From Pelagicoccus sp. SDUM812005 (GTDB taxonomy: Bacteria > Verrucomicrobiota > Verrucomicrobiia > Opitutales > Opitutaceae), in contig NZ_JARXIA010000027.1 in the NCBI RefSeq assembly GCF_031127875.1, positions 1 to 64,000 of the forward strand: a stretch of 64,000 nucleotides of DNA, read 5' to 3'. A program made the translations under genes and the position numbers. A model generated the notes under the pieces. It ran no database searches. It saw only the letters and a program-made list of their open reading frames with translations, and was not told the origin of the DNA. Every line of letters begins with the position of its first letter. The first letter of the stretch is position 1. Positions 52,066-61,700 of this stretch are shown here, piece by piece.

Positions 52066-54174
52066 ATGTTTGCTTATCCCCGTATCCTCTGTGTCTTTGT
52101 CCTAACTTTCTTCGCTACGTCATTGTATTCGAAGGATTACTACGTGGATGCCCAGCATGGCGACGACGAAGCGAGCGGTGTGAGCGAGAAGCACGCCTGG
52201 CGCACCCTTGAGAAGGTGAACGCCATGACCTTTGAGGCAGGGGATCGCATTCTGCTGAAATCTGGCGGCGTTTGGAGCGGTTGCTTCATGCCGCAAGGAT
52301 CGGGCAAGGAGGGGGATCCCATCGTGCTGAGCTCCTACGGGGAGGGACCCGCTCCGAAGATCGAGGGAGATGGGCGAACGAATCGTAATGAGGCGAACGA
52401 GCAGACGATCAGCAGCGCTATCCGACTCTACAACCAGGAATATTGGTGGATCGAAAACTTGGAGATCACCAACTACAACGCCGAGGAGGAAGCTGGGCTT
52501 TCGCTGTCGGCTTGGGAGCGTCGCAATATCGAATTGTACGAGAACGTGGATACGCCTGCTCCGATGGAGGAAGAGCGTATTCGCAAAGTAGCTATCCTCG
52601 TGCAAGCGAAGGGCGACAATGGCAAGGGAGCGTTTTCGGGCTTCCGTTTCCGCAACCTTGTTATCCATGGGGTCAACGGCAACATGAAGACCAAGCACAA
52701 TGGCGGCATCTTCTTTCGCGTGTACGACGATGGCAGCGGCGTACCGATGCGATTCGACGACGTGCGAATCGAAGGCTGTACGATTCAGGACGTAGATCGT
52801 ACCGGTGTATCCAATGTTTCTGACTTCGATAAGCGCGATCTGACGGATACTGAAAACTGGACGCCGAATCGTGGTTGGGTGATTACCGGAAACACCTTTC
52901 GCCGCACCGGCGCCAATGCTCTGATCGTTCGGGTGGCGGTAGATCCCCTGATGGAAAAGAACCTCTTCGATGCCTGCGCTATCAAGGGCTCGGGCAATGC
53001 GGCCTTTAATTTCAACACGGACGGAGCGGTGTGGCAGCACAACGAGTTTCGCTACACCAAAGCCAACGAAGGAGACGAAGACGCCGGTGGGGTCGACAGC
53101 GACTATCGCAGCAAGAATACGCTCATCCAGCTAAATTACTCGCATCACAACGACTTCGGCATGCTGGTGACGGGCGGTCCGGGACGTTTCAACGACGGGA
53201 CGGTGGTACGCGACAATCTCTTCGAGGAAGACGGTCAGCGGGAGCGCAAAGGAGGCGAAGGACGGTTCATGGTGCGGGTATCGGGTTCCGCTACTAACAC
53301 CTTGTTTTACCGCAACACCTTCGTGCTCGGCGAACGCCAGCGGGATACGAAACTGGCTTTTCACAAACGCTGGGGGACCTGGGCGGAAGGTACGACCTAT
53401 CGGGAGAACATTGTTGTGAACCGAAGCGAAGGGGCCTACATCGACCTAGGCGAGAGCCGTCGCAACCATTTCGTCGACAACCGCTACTACGGGAATCCGA
53501 TCGAGGAACCCCAGGGAGAGATGGACGTGTACCTGTTGATCGGTCAGTCGAACATGGCTGGGCGAGCGGAGCTAGGGGATCTTGCCGACGAGATTGTATC
53601 CGGCGCCGGACTACTCGATAGCGAGGGGCGTTGGGTTCCGTTGGACAATCCCTTGAATCGCTTTTCCACGGTTCGCAAGCGCATGGAGATGCAGCGGCTG
53701 GGGCCGGGATACGGTTTTGCGAAGCGCTTGCGAGAGTTGCGGCCAGAGCGGTCCATCGGTCTGGTGGTGAACGCTCGGGGCGGAACCAAGATCGAGGCTT
53801 GGGAGAAGGGCGGCGTGCTCTTCGAGGAAGCGGTCGCTCGAGCTCGGATCGCCGCTAAGGCAGGAACGCTTCGAGGAATTCTTTGGCATCAAGGCGAAGG
53901 CAACAGCAAGGACGAGCTCTACCACGAGAAGCTGGTGGAGCTGGTGGATGGCTTGCGCGCGGCTTTGGAGCAGCCTGACTTGCCGTTCGTGGCAGGGCAG
54001 GTGGAAGGCTCGCGTCCCGTGAACGAGCAGATAGCCAAGCTGGCGTCGTACCCGAACTGCGCGGTAGCGAGCTCGAAAGGCTTGTCCACTCAGGACGGGA
54101 CCCACTTCGATACGGCGTCGGCCGTGACTTTGGGCGAACGCTACGCGGAAGCGCTCGCTCCGCTGCTGGACTGA
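52066..54174 (+). CDS. Beta-helix / SGNH carbohydrate-esterase fusion
   Basis: A 702-residue secreted bimodular protein. Residues about 24-480 form a right-handed beta-helix beginning YYVDAQHGDDEASGVSEKHA, with rungs such as FRNLVIHGVNGN and LIQLNYSHHNDFGMLVTGG. Residues about 485-702 form an SGNH esterase of the sialate-O-acetylesterase (SASA, CE6-like) family: YLLIGQSNMAGRAEL with nucleophile Ser495, ARGGTKIEAWEKGG, GILWHQGEGNS and QDGTHFDTAS with catalytic His680. The esterase half should remove O-acetyl groups. The helix half may be a lyase, a hydrolase or a binding scaffold; it is related in style to the 3802 gene. It follows GH3 by 19 bp in one operon. The join appears seamless, without a stop or frameshift. 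Confidence 0.85.
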   Translation: MFAYPRILCVFVLTFFATSLYSKDYYVDAQHGDDEASGVSEKHAWRTLEKVNAMTFEAGDRILLKSGGVWSGCFMPQGSGKEGDPIVLSSYGEGPAPKIEGDGRTNRNEANEQTISSAIRLYNQEYWWIENLEITNYNAEEEAGLSLSAWERRNIELYENVDTPAPMEEERIRKVAILVQAKGDNGKGAFSGFRFRNLVIHGVNGNMKTKHNGGIFFRVYDDGSGVPMRFDDVRIEGCTIQDVDRTGVSNVSDFDKRDLTDTENWTPNRGWVITGNTFRRTGANALIVRVAVDPLMEKNLFDACAIKGSGNAAFNFNTDGAVWQHNEFRYTKANEGDEDAGGVDSDYRSKNTLIQLNYSHHNDFGMLVTGGPGRFNDGTVVRDNLFEEDGQRERKGGEGRFMVRVSGSATNTLFYRNTFVLGERQRDTKLAFHKRWGTWAEGTTYRENIVVNRSEGAYIDLGESRRNHFVDNRYYGNPIEEPQGEMDVYLLIGQSNMAGRAELGDLADEIVSGAGLLDSEGRWVPLDNPLNRFSTVRKRMEMQRLGPGYGFAKRLRELRPERSIGLVVNARGGTKIEAWEKGGVLFEEAVARARIAAKAGTLRGILWHQGEGNSKDELYHEKLVELVDGLRAALEQPDLPFVAGQVEGSRPVNEQIAKLASYPNCAVASSKGLSTQDGTHFDTASAVTLGERYAEALAPLLD

Positions 54175-54494
54175 GGGGGCGATCAACTCTGGTCAGGTCC
54201 TTCGTGACCGTTTGAGTATTCTTGAGGACTCCCCTGAAAGGGAGGAACGCAACGTGTCACGTTCCCTCGTCTTTGACGAAATGCTCATTGTATGATGACT
54301 TGGAGACTACCCCCCAGTTACCTCGCGTCTCCTGTCGAGCGTCGGCTTCTATTCCCGTTTTCTCGGCGAATCTCGATACTGTTCGACTGTCATGCTCCTG
54401 ACCAACCTCGAGGGTGAGCCGCGTGTATTTGGGATAGGATTTGTTCACCTAACCAGCCAACAACCTTATCAAACCCAAAAAAGTACCCACACCC
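54175..54494 (+). other. 320-bp promoter and leader of TonB receptor 3
   Basis: No gene is supported. It contains a lone half-site CGTGAC (54203-54208), a degenerate palindromic operator (54248-54261), a -10-like TATGAT (54291-54296) and a C-rich leader run CTACCCCCC (54307-54315). The rest of the leader, to the ATG at 54495, shows nothing further. Confidence 0.5.
54248..54261. promoter_or_regulatory. Palindromic operator 5, degenerate, CGCAAC-GT-GTCACG
   Basis: The right half is perfect and the left half has two mismatches to CGTGAC. Outer GGAAC/GTTCC arms extend it to 22 bp. It lies 30 bp upstream of the TATGAT that probably drives TonB receptor 3. Confidence 0.55.
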
Positions 54495-57400
54495 ATGAAT
54501 CTATTCGAAAACCATCCGTTTGCTCGAAGACATTCCTCGCTTCGCATCCCTCTGCGCTCTGTGACGCTGCTGGGATTGTTCGTTCCCGCCCTCCTTGCTC
54601 AAGAAGCGGAGGAGCAGGAAATTTTTGAGCTTTCTCCCTTCACCGTCGACGCTAGCAAGGACCAAGGCTGGCGGGCGGGGAGCACGCTTACCGGATCCCG
54701 TACGAACCAGGCTCTCAAGAACGTGCCCATCAGCGTGGATCCGATCACCGCAGAGTTTATCGACGACCTCGGGATCGAGGACTTGACCGAGGCGAACAGC
54801 TACATGGCCGGCCTCGACACGATCGACCAGGCCGACAAGCGCACGGACGACAATCGTTCGTCCTACCGTGGTCTCGAGATTGGAGGACGCGAAAACGCCC
54901 AATCCTCTCGCAACTTCTTCATGTGGTATGCTAAAACGGATACGTATAACGTGAGCCGAATCGACGTGAACAAAGGGTCTAATTCCCTGATGTTCGGCGA
55001 CGCCTCGCCCGGTGGGCAGTCCACGGTTTTCACCAAGCGAGCCATGTTCAGTGACCTGACCGAGTTTCGCACGACTTTCGACAGCGAGGGGAGCTATCGC
55101 TATACGGTGGACGTCAACCGTCAGATTACCGACCAGCTGGCGATCCGTCTCAATGGAGTGAAGCGTTCCAAGGAAAGCTATCTCGATTTTGGCAAGGACG
55201 ACTTGCAGGGCTACGATGTGGCTCTGACCTATAAGCCGTTCGATAAAACGGAGATCCGTTTCGAGTTTGAAGATTTGAAGTACAACCGCATCGCGGCGGG
55301 CAACCAAGTCGGGATTCGGCAGGTATCCGCGAATGGCCGTGGTTTCACGTCCAGCACCCGTTGGTACTACACGACCGACGGGGACCTGGCGAATCGCGGT
55401 TCGTCTCGCAGCAATAGCCTTTTCTACGAATCCGACGGGGCGGGCGGTTTCCTGGAGCCGGTAACCTTGGCCAGCTCGGATCGCTCCGGGGCTGCTACCG
55501 GCAACACTCTGGACTTGGTGCCTGGCGCCACCGCGTTGGTCTACGATCGGGACGACGAGCCCCTGCTGACCTTGGACGGCCTGTCGGATGGCGTGAATAC
55601 TTATGGGACGGGGAATTTCCTGAACCGTGAAATCAACAACTATAGCTTTTGGCTCGACCAGCGGGTAGGGGACCTGAGCTTGCAGCTGTCGATGAATCGC
55701 CAGGAGCAGTACCAAAACCGCAACGATGGCGGCTTCGGTTCGACCCTTTCGGTCGATGCGGACGGACGGATCTATACCGATGGAGATCTGGATTCGAAGG
55801 TCTTCGGCAACGACGTGAACTCCTACCGCTTTTCCGCCAGCTACCCTCTGCATGTGGGAGATTGGATGTCGCAGTACTTGGTGGGAAGCGTCGACTACCA
55901 GGATGAGATCGCTTATTCCTTCCGCTCCCGTTTGGTCAACCGAGCGGCTGCTTCCAATGGCGACGGAACCTATGATTACACGACCGATTTGGAGGGGCGT
56001 CACCGCATCACGGTGCGCGCTTACCTGGACGATCCCGAGGTCGACCTGCGAGATCCCGACTTCTATGCTCAGGTCGACCGCGACAACTTGCCTTACGTGG
56101 AAGGGATCATGGAGCCGATTTGGGTGAACTACGCTCCGCAGACATCGCCCTACTACGACAAGCGCTATTCCAAGTCCGCTTCCTTCTCTGCGAACGGTTC
56201 GTACTTCAACGGCAGGCTGCGGAGCCTGCTGGGCATTCGCTACGACAAGTTCCGCCTCAAGCGAATGGACTTGCTCGATATTGGCTCCAGCTCCTTGCGA
56301 CAAGCTGCCATCGACCAGTATGGCGAAGCTGCTTACTGGGGACAGGACGTAAACCTCGGCACGCCGGACGAGGCGCCGGAGCACTATTCCTACCTGGAGG
56401 CGGCTGGCGCCTCCGCGACGACGGGAAACGCGGGCCTCGTTTACAAGGTGAACGAAAACTATAACGTCTATGCTACGGTCTCCGATTCCTTCCGCTGGCA
56501 GGACAGCGTGGATTTCCTTGGCAATGTCTTGGGACCGCAGGAAGGATCTACCAAGGAACTCGGCCTGAAGGGCGACTTCATGGATAACAAGCTGTCCGTA
56601 ACGGCTGCGGTTTATGATATTAAGCGCGAGAACGTGCCCTTTACCGTGGCCAGCGCCAACAATCACGACGAGATGGAGTTGCTCTACAACGATACGACGC
56701 TGAGCATTGATACGGACGGCACGATTATCTATACGCCCGTTGTCGAGGGTGATCCTGGATTCGTGGATATCGAAACGGGGCTGAACAACGAGTGGAGAAC
56801 TCATAAGTCCAGCGAACGTTCGCGTGGAGCTGAGGTTACCTTCCTCATGCAGCGTACCCAGGGCCTGCAGGCCCGCTTGGCATTGTCGTACATCGACGTG
56901 GACGCCAACAACGATCTGGACCTCTTCACCGAAATGACGCTGCAGGCCGAAGCCCGGGAAGCGGAGCGTGCGGCTTTTCTAGCGGAGCATTGGGAGAACG
57001 ACCCGAACTATGAGGAAGGGGAGTTGCCGGAAGCGGAGGAAGACCTGCGCGGGTACTTGGACGAAGCCCTCGATATCATCGCGGAGGACGCTGGCAACGC
57101 GATCGTGGACGAGTCGCGAGCCCGTCCTTACAGCGCCAAGTGGCTGCTCGACTACCAGTTCGGCAAGGAGTTCTTCTTGCCGAAGTTGCGGGTGATGCTT
57201 TCGGGGCAGTGGAGAGACAACTACTATCTCGACTTCGATACGGACGAAGACGGGAACCTCGTCGAGTTCATCGGCGGTTCCCAACATCCGGTCACGCTTT
57301 CCTTTCAATACAAGACCAAGCTCGACAAGAGGAACCTGACCTTTGACCTGCGTTTCAGAAATCTGGTGGACTTGGAAAACAAGGACGATCTTCGCGATTC

Positions 57401-57497
57401 AGGCGGATTCGTGAATGTGTTCACCGACGAGCTGGTTTACCGCCAGCGCAAGATCGCTCCGCCGGTAACGGAGCTCTCGGTTCGCTACAAGTTCTAG
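54495..57497 (+). CDS. TonB-dependent receptor 3
   Basis: A 1000-residue outer-membrane receptor, the shortest of the three. A signal peptide ending ...PALLAQ is followed by EEQEIFELSPFTVDASKDQG. The plug domain shows LTGSRTNQALKNVPISVDPI and RIDVNKGSNSLMFGDASPGG; the barrel ends LSVRYKF. No STN domain and no SusD. It lies behind GH88, GH3 and the esterase fusion and has its own promoter with a degenerate copy of the palindromic operator, so it probably imports the product of those enzymes. A terminator follows at 57529. Confidence 0.9.
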   Translation: MNLFENHPFARRHSSLRIPLRSVTLLGLFVPALLAQEAEEQEIFELSPFTVDASKDQGWRAGSTLTGSRTNQALKNVPISVDPITAEFIDDLGIEDLTEANSYMAGLDTIDQADKRTDDNRSSYRGLEIGGRENAQSSRNFFMWYAKTDTYNVSRIDVNKGSNSLMFGDASPGGQSTVFTKRAMFSDLTEFRTTFDSEGSYRYTVDVNRQITDQLAIRLNGVKRSKESYLDFGKDDLQGYDVALTYKPFDKTEIRFEFEDLKYNRIAAGNQVGIRQVSANGRGFTSSTRWYYTTDGDLANRGSSRSNSLFYESDGAGGFLEPVTLASSDRSGAATGNTLDLVPGATALVYDRDDEPLLTLDGLSDGVNTYGTGNFLNREINNYSFWLDQRVGDLSLQLSMNRQEQYQNRNDGGFGSTLSVDADGRIYTDGDLDSKVFGNDVNSYRFSASYPLHVGDWMSQYLVGSVDYQDEIAYSFRSRLVNRAAASNGDGTYDYTTDLEGRHRITVRAYLDDPEVDLRDPDFYAQVDRDNLPYVEGIMEPIWVNYAPQTSPYYDKRYSKSASFSANGSYFNGRLRSLLGIRYDKFRLKRMDLLDIGSSSLRQAAIDQYGEAAYWGQDVNLGTPDEAPEHYSYLEAAGASATTGNAGLVYKVNENYNVYATVSDSFRWQDSVDFLGNVLGPQEGSTKELGLKGDFMDNKLSVTAAVYDIKRENVPFTVASANNHDEMELLYNDTTLSIDTDGTIIYTPVVEGDPGFVDIETGLNNEWRTHKSSERSRGAEVTFLMQRTQGLQARLALSYIDVDANNDLDLFTEMTLQAEAREAERAAFLAEHWENDPNYEEGELPEAEEDLRGYLDEALDIIAEDAGNAIVDESRARPYSAKWLLDYQFGKEFFLPKLRVMLSGQWRDNYYLDFDTDEDGNLVEFIGGSQHPVTLSFQYKTKLDKRNLTFDLRFRNLVDLENKDDLRDSGGFVNVFTDELVYRQRKIAPPVTELSVRYKF

Positions 57498-57528
57498 GCG
57501 GTTCGGGCTTCATTGGTAACAATCTGCG

Positions 57529-57557
57529 GCGGCCCTTCTTAGGAGGGCCGCTCTTTT
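57529..57557 (+). terminator. Intrinsic terminator after TonB receptor 3
   Basis: GCGGCCCT (57529-57536) pairs with AGGGCCGC (57544-57551), followed by TCTTTTC. It begins 32 bp after the stop. Confidence 0.85.
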
Positions 57558-57663
57558 CGGTTTAGGAGGCGGTTTGGCTCGGAAGGAATTGGTGTATTGT
57601 GAAGCGAAAAGGATGGCCGCCTAGCCCTGCGATCTGGCAGGGTGGTTCTGTATTTGAAAAAAG

Positions 57664-58707
57664 ATGACGATACGTGAGTTGGCAGCGATAGCGGGAGTCT
57701 CCCGGACCTCTATCTCCAGAGCGTTGAACAATGCTCCAGGGGTGTCGGTAGAGACCCGGGAACGGGTGGTGAAGCTGGCTAAGGAACATGGCTACAACGC
57801 GAATCCCATGGTGACCGCCTTGATGTCGGATGTGAGACGTCGGCGAATGCACGAGAACCGCTCCATCATGGCGATCGTGCCGCCCGCCTTTCAGGACCGG
57901 AAGTGGGGGACGGGGCACATCGCGAATCGCCTCTATCGGGAAGGAGTGGAGAGTCGGGCCAAGCAGCTTGGCTTCAAAGTGGAAGACTTCATGCCGTTCG
58001 AGTATGGCGGATCTTACAAGCGGGTGTCCCAGGTGCTTTACCAGCGGGGAATTCAGGCGGTTTTAGTTCCGAGCGTCGACGTGGTGAATCCGCCGGATTC
58101 CCACGAGTATTCACTCGATTGGGACAAGTTTTCGGTCGCCGGGATTGGATTTTCGGTGGATTGCGGAAGGTACTTGGACCGTTCGGTCGTATCCCATTTC
58201 CAAGCGGCTTCCCTCGCTTTTGCAAGGGCGCGGGAGTTGGGGTATCGAAGAATTGGATGCGGACTTTGTGGGCGTATCAACGACCGTACCCAAGGCCGTT
58301 GGCTGGCGGCTTACCTGCTGGACAGGGAAATGCATGGAGCTGGGAAGGACCTTCCGTTTTTCGAGTTCGACGAGACGCTGGGGGAGGGAGAGCGGTTGAA
58401 GCGGTGGTTTAAGCAAACGCGACCGGACGCGATCGTGGGAGACCGCTATTTTCTGGAACTCGCCTTGGAATCTGGCCTCCGGATTCCGGAGGACGTCGCG
58501 TTTGCGCTTTTCGATTGGTTGCCCGGCGAGCTCGGGGGAGACGACTACGCTGGCATTGATCAGAGGTTTGATCTGGTAGGAGCTGCAGCAGTGGATTTGG
58601 TGGCGAGCCGCATCAACAGCAACGAGCGAGGGCTGCCCAAGGAGCCAAAGGTATTGAAGGTGCTCGGAGAATGGGTAGAGGGGCGTTCCATGCCGCCGAA
58701 TCGCTGA
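57664..58707 (+). CDS. LacI-family transcription regulator
   Basis: A 347-residue repressor/activator. The N-terminal helix-turn-helix MTIRELAAIAGVSRTSISRA is followed by the hinge region (RVVKLAKEHGYNANPM) and a periplasmic-binding-protein-like effector domain (SIMAIVPPAFQ onward; VQGGI-type dimer motifs replaced by YQRGIQAVLVPS). It is the nearest encoded DNA-binding protein to the five CGTGAC-NN-GTCACG palindromes and so the leading candidate to bind them. Against this, those sites have GC, TC or GT in the centre rather than the central CG usual for LacI-type operators. There is no copy of the site before its own gene. The effector is probably a sugar from the second enzyme set. Confidence 0.93.
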   Translation: MTIRELAAIAGVSRTSISRALNNAPGVSVETRERVVKLAKEHGYNANPMVTALMSDVRRRRMHENRSIMAIVPPAFQDRKWGTGHIANRLYREGVESRAKQLGFKVEDFMPFEYGGSYKRVSQVLYQRGIQAVLVPSVDVVNPPDSHEYSLDWDKFSVAGIGFSVDCGRYLDRSVVSHFQAASLAFARARELGYRRIGCGLCGRINDRTQGRWLAAYLLDREMHGAGKDLPFFEFDETLGEGERLKRWFKQTRPDAIVGDRYFLELALESGLRIPEDVAFALFDWLPGELGGDDYAGIDQRFDLVGAAAVDLVASRINSNERGLPKEPKVLKVLGEWVEGRSMPPNR

Positions 58708-58743
58708 TGCCAGTCCGTGTAGGGAAAACTGGATACGCGGCGC

Positions 58744-61700
58744 TTATTGTTGGGGGACGCTGAGGTAGCGCGAGAGGGTGTCGTTGAGCGTTTGCAGCTT
58801 TACCGGTTTGGAGATGAAGTCGTTCATGCCTGCGGCGAGGGCTTTGTTGCGGTCTTCCAGCGTTTCGAGGGCGGAGAGTCCGATCAAGCAGAGCTCCTTC
58901 TTGCCTTCCCCGCAGGCTCCGTCTCTGATGCTGCGGGCAACTTCGAAGCCGTCGATGCCCGGAAGGTGGATATCGAGCAGGGCGAGCGAGTAGTCCTTGG
59001 CTCGCAGAAAATCGAGGGCTTCCGAACCATGGTCGGCTATCTCGTAGGCAAGGCCGAAGCGGTCTAGCATGCTGCCGATGACCAGCTGGTTGTTGGTGTC
59101 GTCTTCCACGACGAGGATAGGGGCGTGGATGGATGCGGGCGGGGGCTGGTCTTGTGGAGGAGGGGGAGGCTCGCTTTCCTGGACGACGGGGAGTTCCAGG
59201 GCGATGGTGAATTGGGTGCCACGGTCGGGCTGGCTGGAGCAGGAGAGGCTGCCGCCTAGGCTGTCGACGATTCGCTTGACGATGGAGAGTCCGAGCCCGA
59301 CGCCTTCGAAGCGGCGGCTGTAGGAGGAGTCGGCTTGCTTGAAGGGCTCGTAGATTCGTTCGACGTCGGCGGGACTCATCCCGATCCCTGTATCCGTAAT
59401 CTGGATGGTTACGGCGCGAAGGTTCGCGCCGGAGTCGCTTTCTTCGACGCTGAGAACGGTGCGGATTTCTCCAGCTTCGGTGAACTTGATGGCGTTGCTG
59501 ATCAGGTTGGCGAGCGCTTGTCGCAGCCTTGCATCGTCCGTGAGGAATCGGGGGACCGGGGCAGGCGGAAGCTGTAGGCTCAGGGCAAGGCCGCGCTTGG
59601 TAGCTTGCCGATTGAAGCTTTCATGGATTTCGGAGAGTAGTTGGGTGATGGATACGGGAGCAATGCTTGGCGATTCGTTGTTTATGTTGGTATAGGCGAG
59701 GATGTTGTCCATGAGGTCGAGCAGGTGCTCGCCGCTGTCCCGGATGTTGGTGATGTATTGTTTTCGGTTCTCCTTGTCGTCCTCGAGGGGAATGAGCTGC
59801 GCGAAGCCCAGGATGGCGTTTAGGGGGGTGCGTATTTCGTGGCTCAGGACGGCGAGGAAGTCGCTCTTGGCTTTGCTGGCGACTTCGGCTCGCTCTTTGG
59901 CTTCGGCGAGTTGGCGGGTTCGCTCCTGCACGCGGGTCTCAAGGGTGTGGCTTGCTTCGCGAAGGCGCTTGTCTCGGTTGAGGATGCGGCTGGCTTGGAT
60001 GACGATGATGCCGAGAAAGAGGGCGAGCATGCTGAGGAACCAGCCTTGTCGCCAAATGGGAGGGATGACGGTCAAGGTGGTGAGGGCGGGGGTGGAGTCC
60101 ACGTTGAAGTCCCAATCGCGGGCTCTGAGTTCGAAGGTATGCTCGCCGGTGTCCAGCTCGAGCAGGGTGACGCTTTTGTCGGTGGAGTAGCGGGACCAAG
60201 GGCCGCCGTCGATGCGCCAGGAGAACTGCAGCTTGTCGGCAGGAGTGTTTTCCCAGCGGTCGAGGCCGTCCCAGCTCAAGGTGACGTTTCCGGGAGGAGC
60301 GATCTTTTCGGGAGCGGATTCTATCCAGCAGTCCGGCGCGTCGCTATCGGTCTTGTAGCGGATGGCGATCTGCTCGTCTTGGTTGAACCAGAGGTAGCCG
60401 GCTTCGTTGAGAGCGAAGTTGGTGTCCTTTTGTTGGCCGCTGGTGTTGAGGGGGAGGATGCGCGGGGCCCAGTCCCGTCCGTCGAAGCGGCTGAATCCTT
60501 TTTGGGTGCGGGCGATGAGGCCTCCGTTGTCGAGCGCCTGCAGGGAGGAGATGCTGTTGCTGGCGAGTCCGTCTTCCACGCCGTAGCGCACGAAGCGTTC
60601 GCCTTCGCGCCTGAAGAGGCCGTAGGAGCGGGTTCCGATCCAGAGGTCCCCGTGGGAGTCGACGGTCATGGCTTCGATCCAGGAGGCGAGTTCGATGGGT
60701 TCGTTGACCGATTCCCAACGTCCGTCGGTTAGGCGTCGCAGGTGGTTTCCGCCGAACCACATGCTTCCGTCGCTGGTTTGGGTGATGGCGTAGACTTGGT
60801 AGGGGGTGTTGGGCTGCTTGTAGCTGTGCCACCGCTCGCCGTCGTAGTGCACGACGCCGATGCGGCTGCCGAACCAGAGGGAGCCGTCGGCGGCTTCGAA
60901 GAAGGCGTTGTGGCGGGGGCTGTCCAAGGTGAGGGAGCTTTGGTGGAGGAGTTCCCACTGTTCTTTCGCTTCGTCGAAGCGAGCGATCGCCAGCTTTTGC
61001 TCGGTGGCTCCGGTGGCCCAGAGGGCGCCGCTGCGCGAGGGGGCGATGCGGCGGGTTTGTTCGATGCCGATGTCGCGGAGGTCGTAGCGGGTCCAGTTCC
61101 CGTCCTTGTGCGCGACGGCGGATCCGTCTTGCTCGATGAACCAGGTGCGGCCCTGGGAGTCTTCGCACTCGAAGTAGAGTCGTTCGTAGCTGCTCCAGCG
61201 TTCGTTTCCCCAGTCGAGCAAGCTGGCTTCTTCTCCGAGTCCGATGATCCAGATCTGTCCGTTGCGGGTCTCGAGGAGTCGGGTGCGGTGGAAGGGCATG
61301 GGCACGTCGCGCACGGTGTAGACGCTCCAGGTCTCGTCCTTGAAAACGTGCAGCTTGAAGCCGCCGATCATGATGGTTCCGTCTTGGGTCTGGATAATGG
61401 AGGTGCTGTTGTCGGATCCGTTCGGAAGGGATTCGAGGCGGAAATGGGACCAGCTGCCGTTTCGGTAGCGGTTGACGCCGCCGGCGGCCCGATCGTTGGA
61501 GATGTTCCAGATGGTTCCGTCGTCGGCTTCGAGCAGGCGCGGCGAGCGTCCGACGCGGAGGCCTTGCTCGTTCGTGAACAAGGTCCAGGCGGCGGGATCG
61601 CCGAGGTCGCCAAGGTTTGGTTGGTAGCGGGAGAGGGGGCCGGACTGGTGGGCGAACCAGAGGTCGCCGTCGGTGGTTTCCAGGATTTGGGAAATCGCGA

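Noticed and set aside
54214-54243. Reverse-oriented AATACTC-like sequence with a CCTTTCAGG nearby
   Set aside because: Order and spacing differ from the two true copies and no -10 lies at 22 nt; probably chance.
54501-56804. Minus-strand open frame of 767 codons opposite TonB receptor 3
   Set aside because: Antisense shadow; low-complexity composition and no signal peptide or family motif.
6103-57497. SusC/SusD-type system
   Set aside because: The receptors lack the SusC N-terminal carboxypeptidase-like domain and no SusD-like lipoprotein is encoded; this is not a Bacteroidota-style locus.
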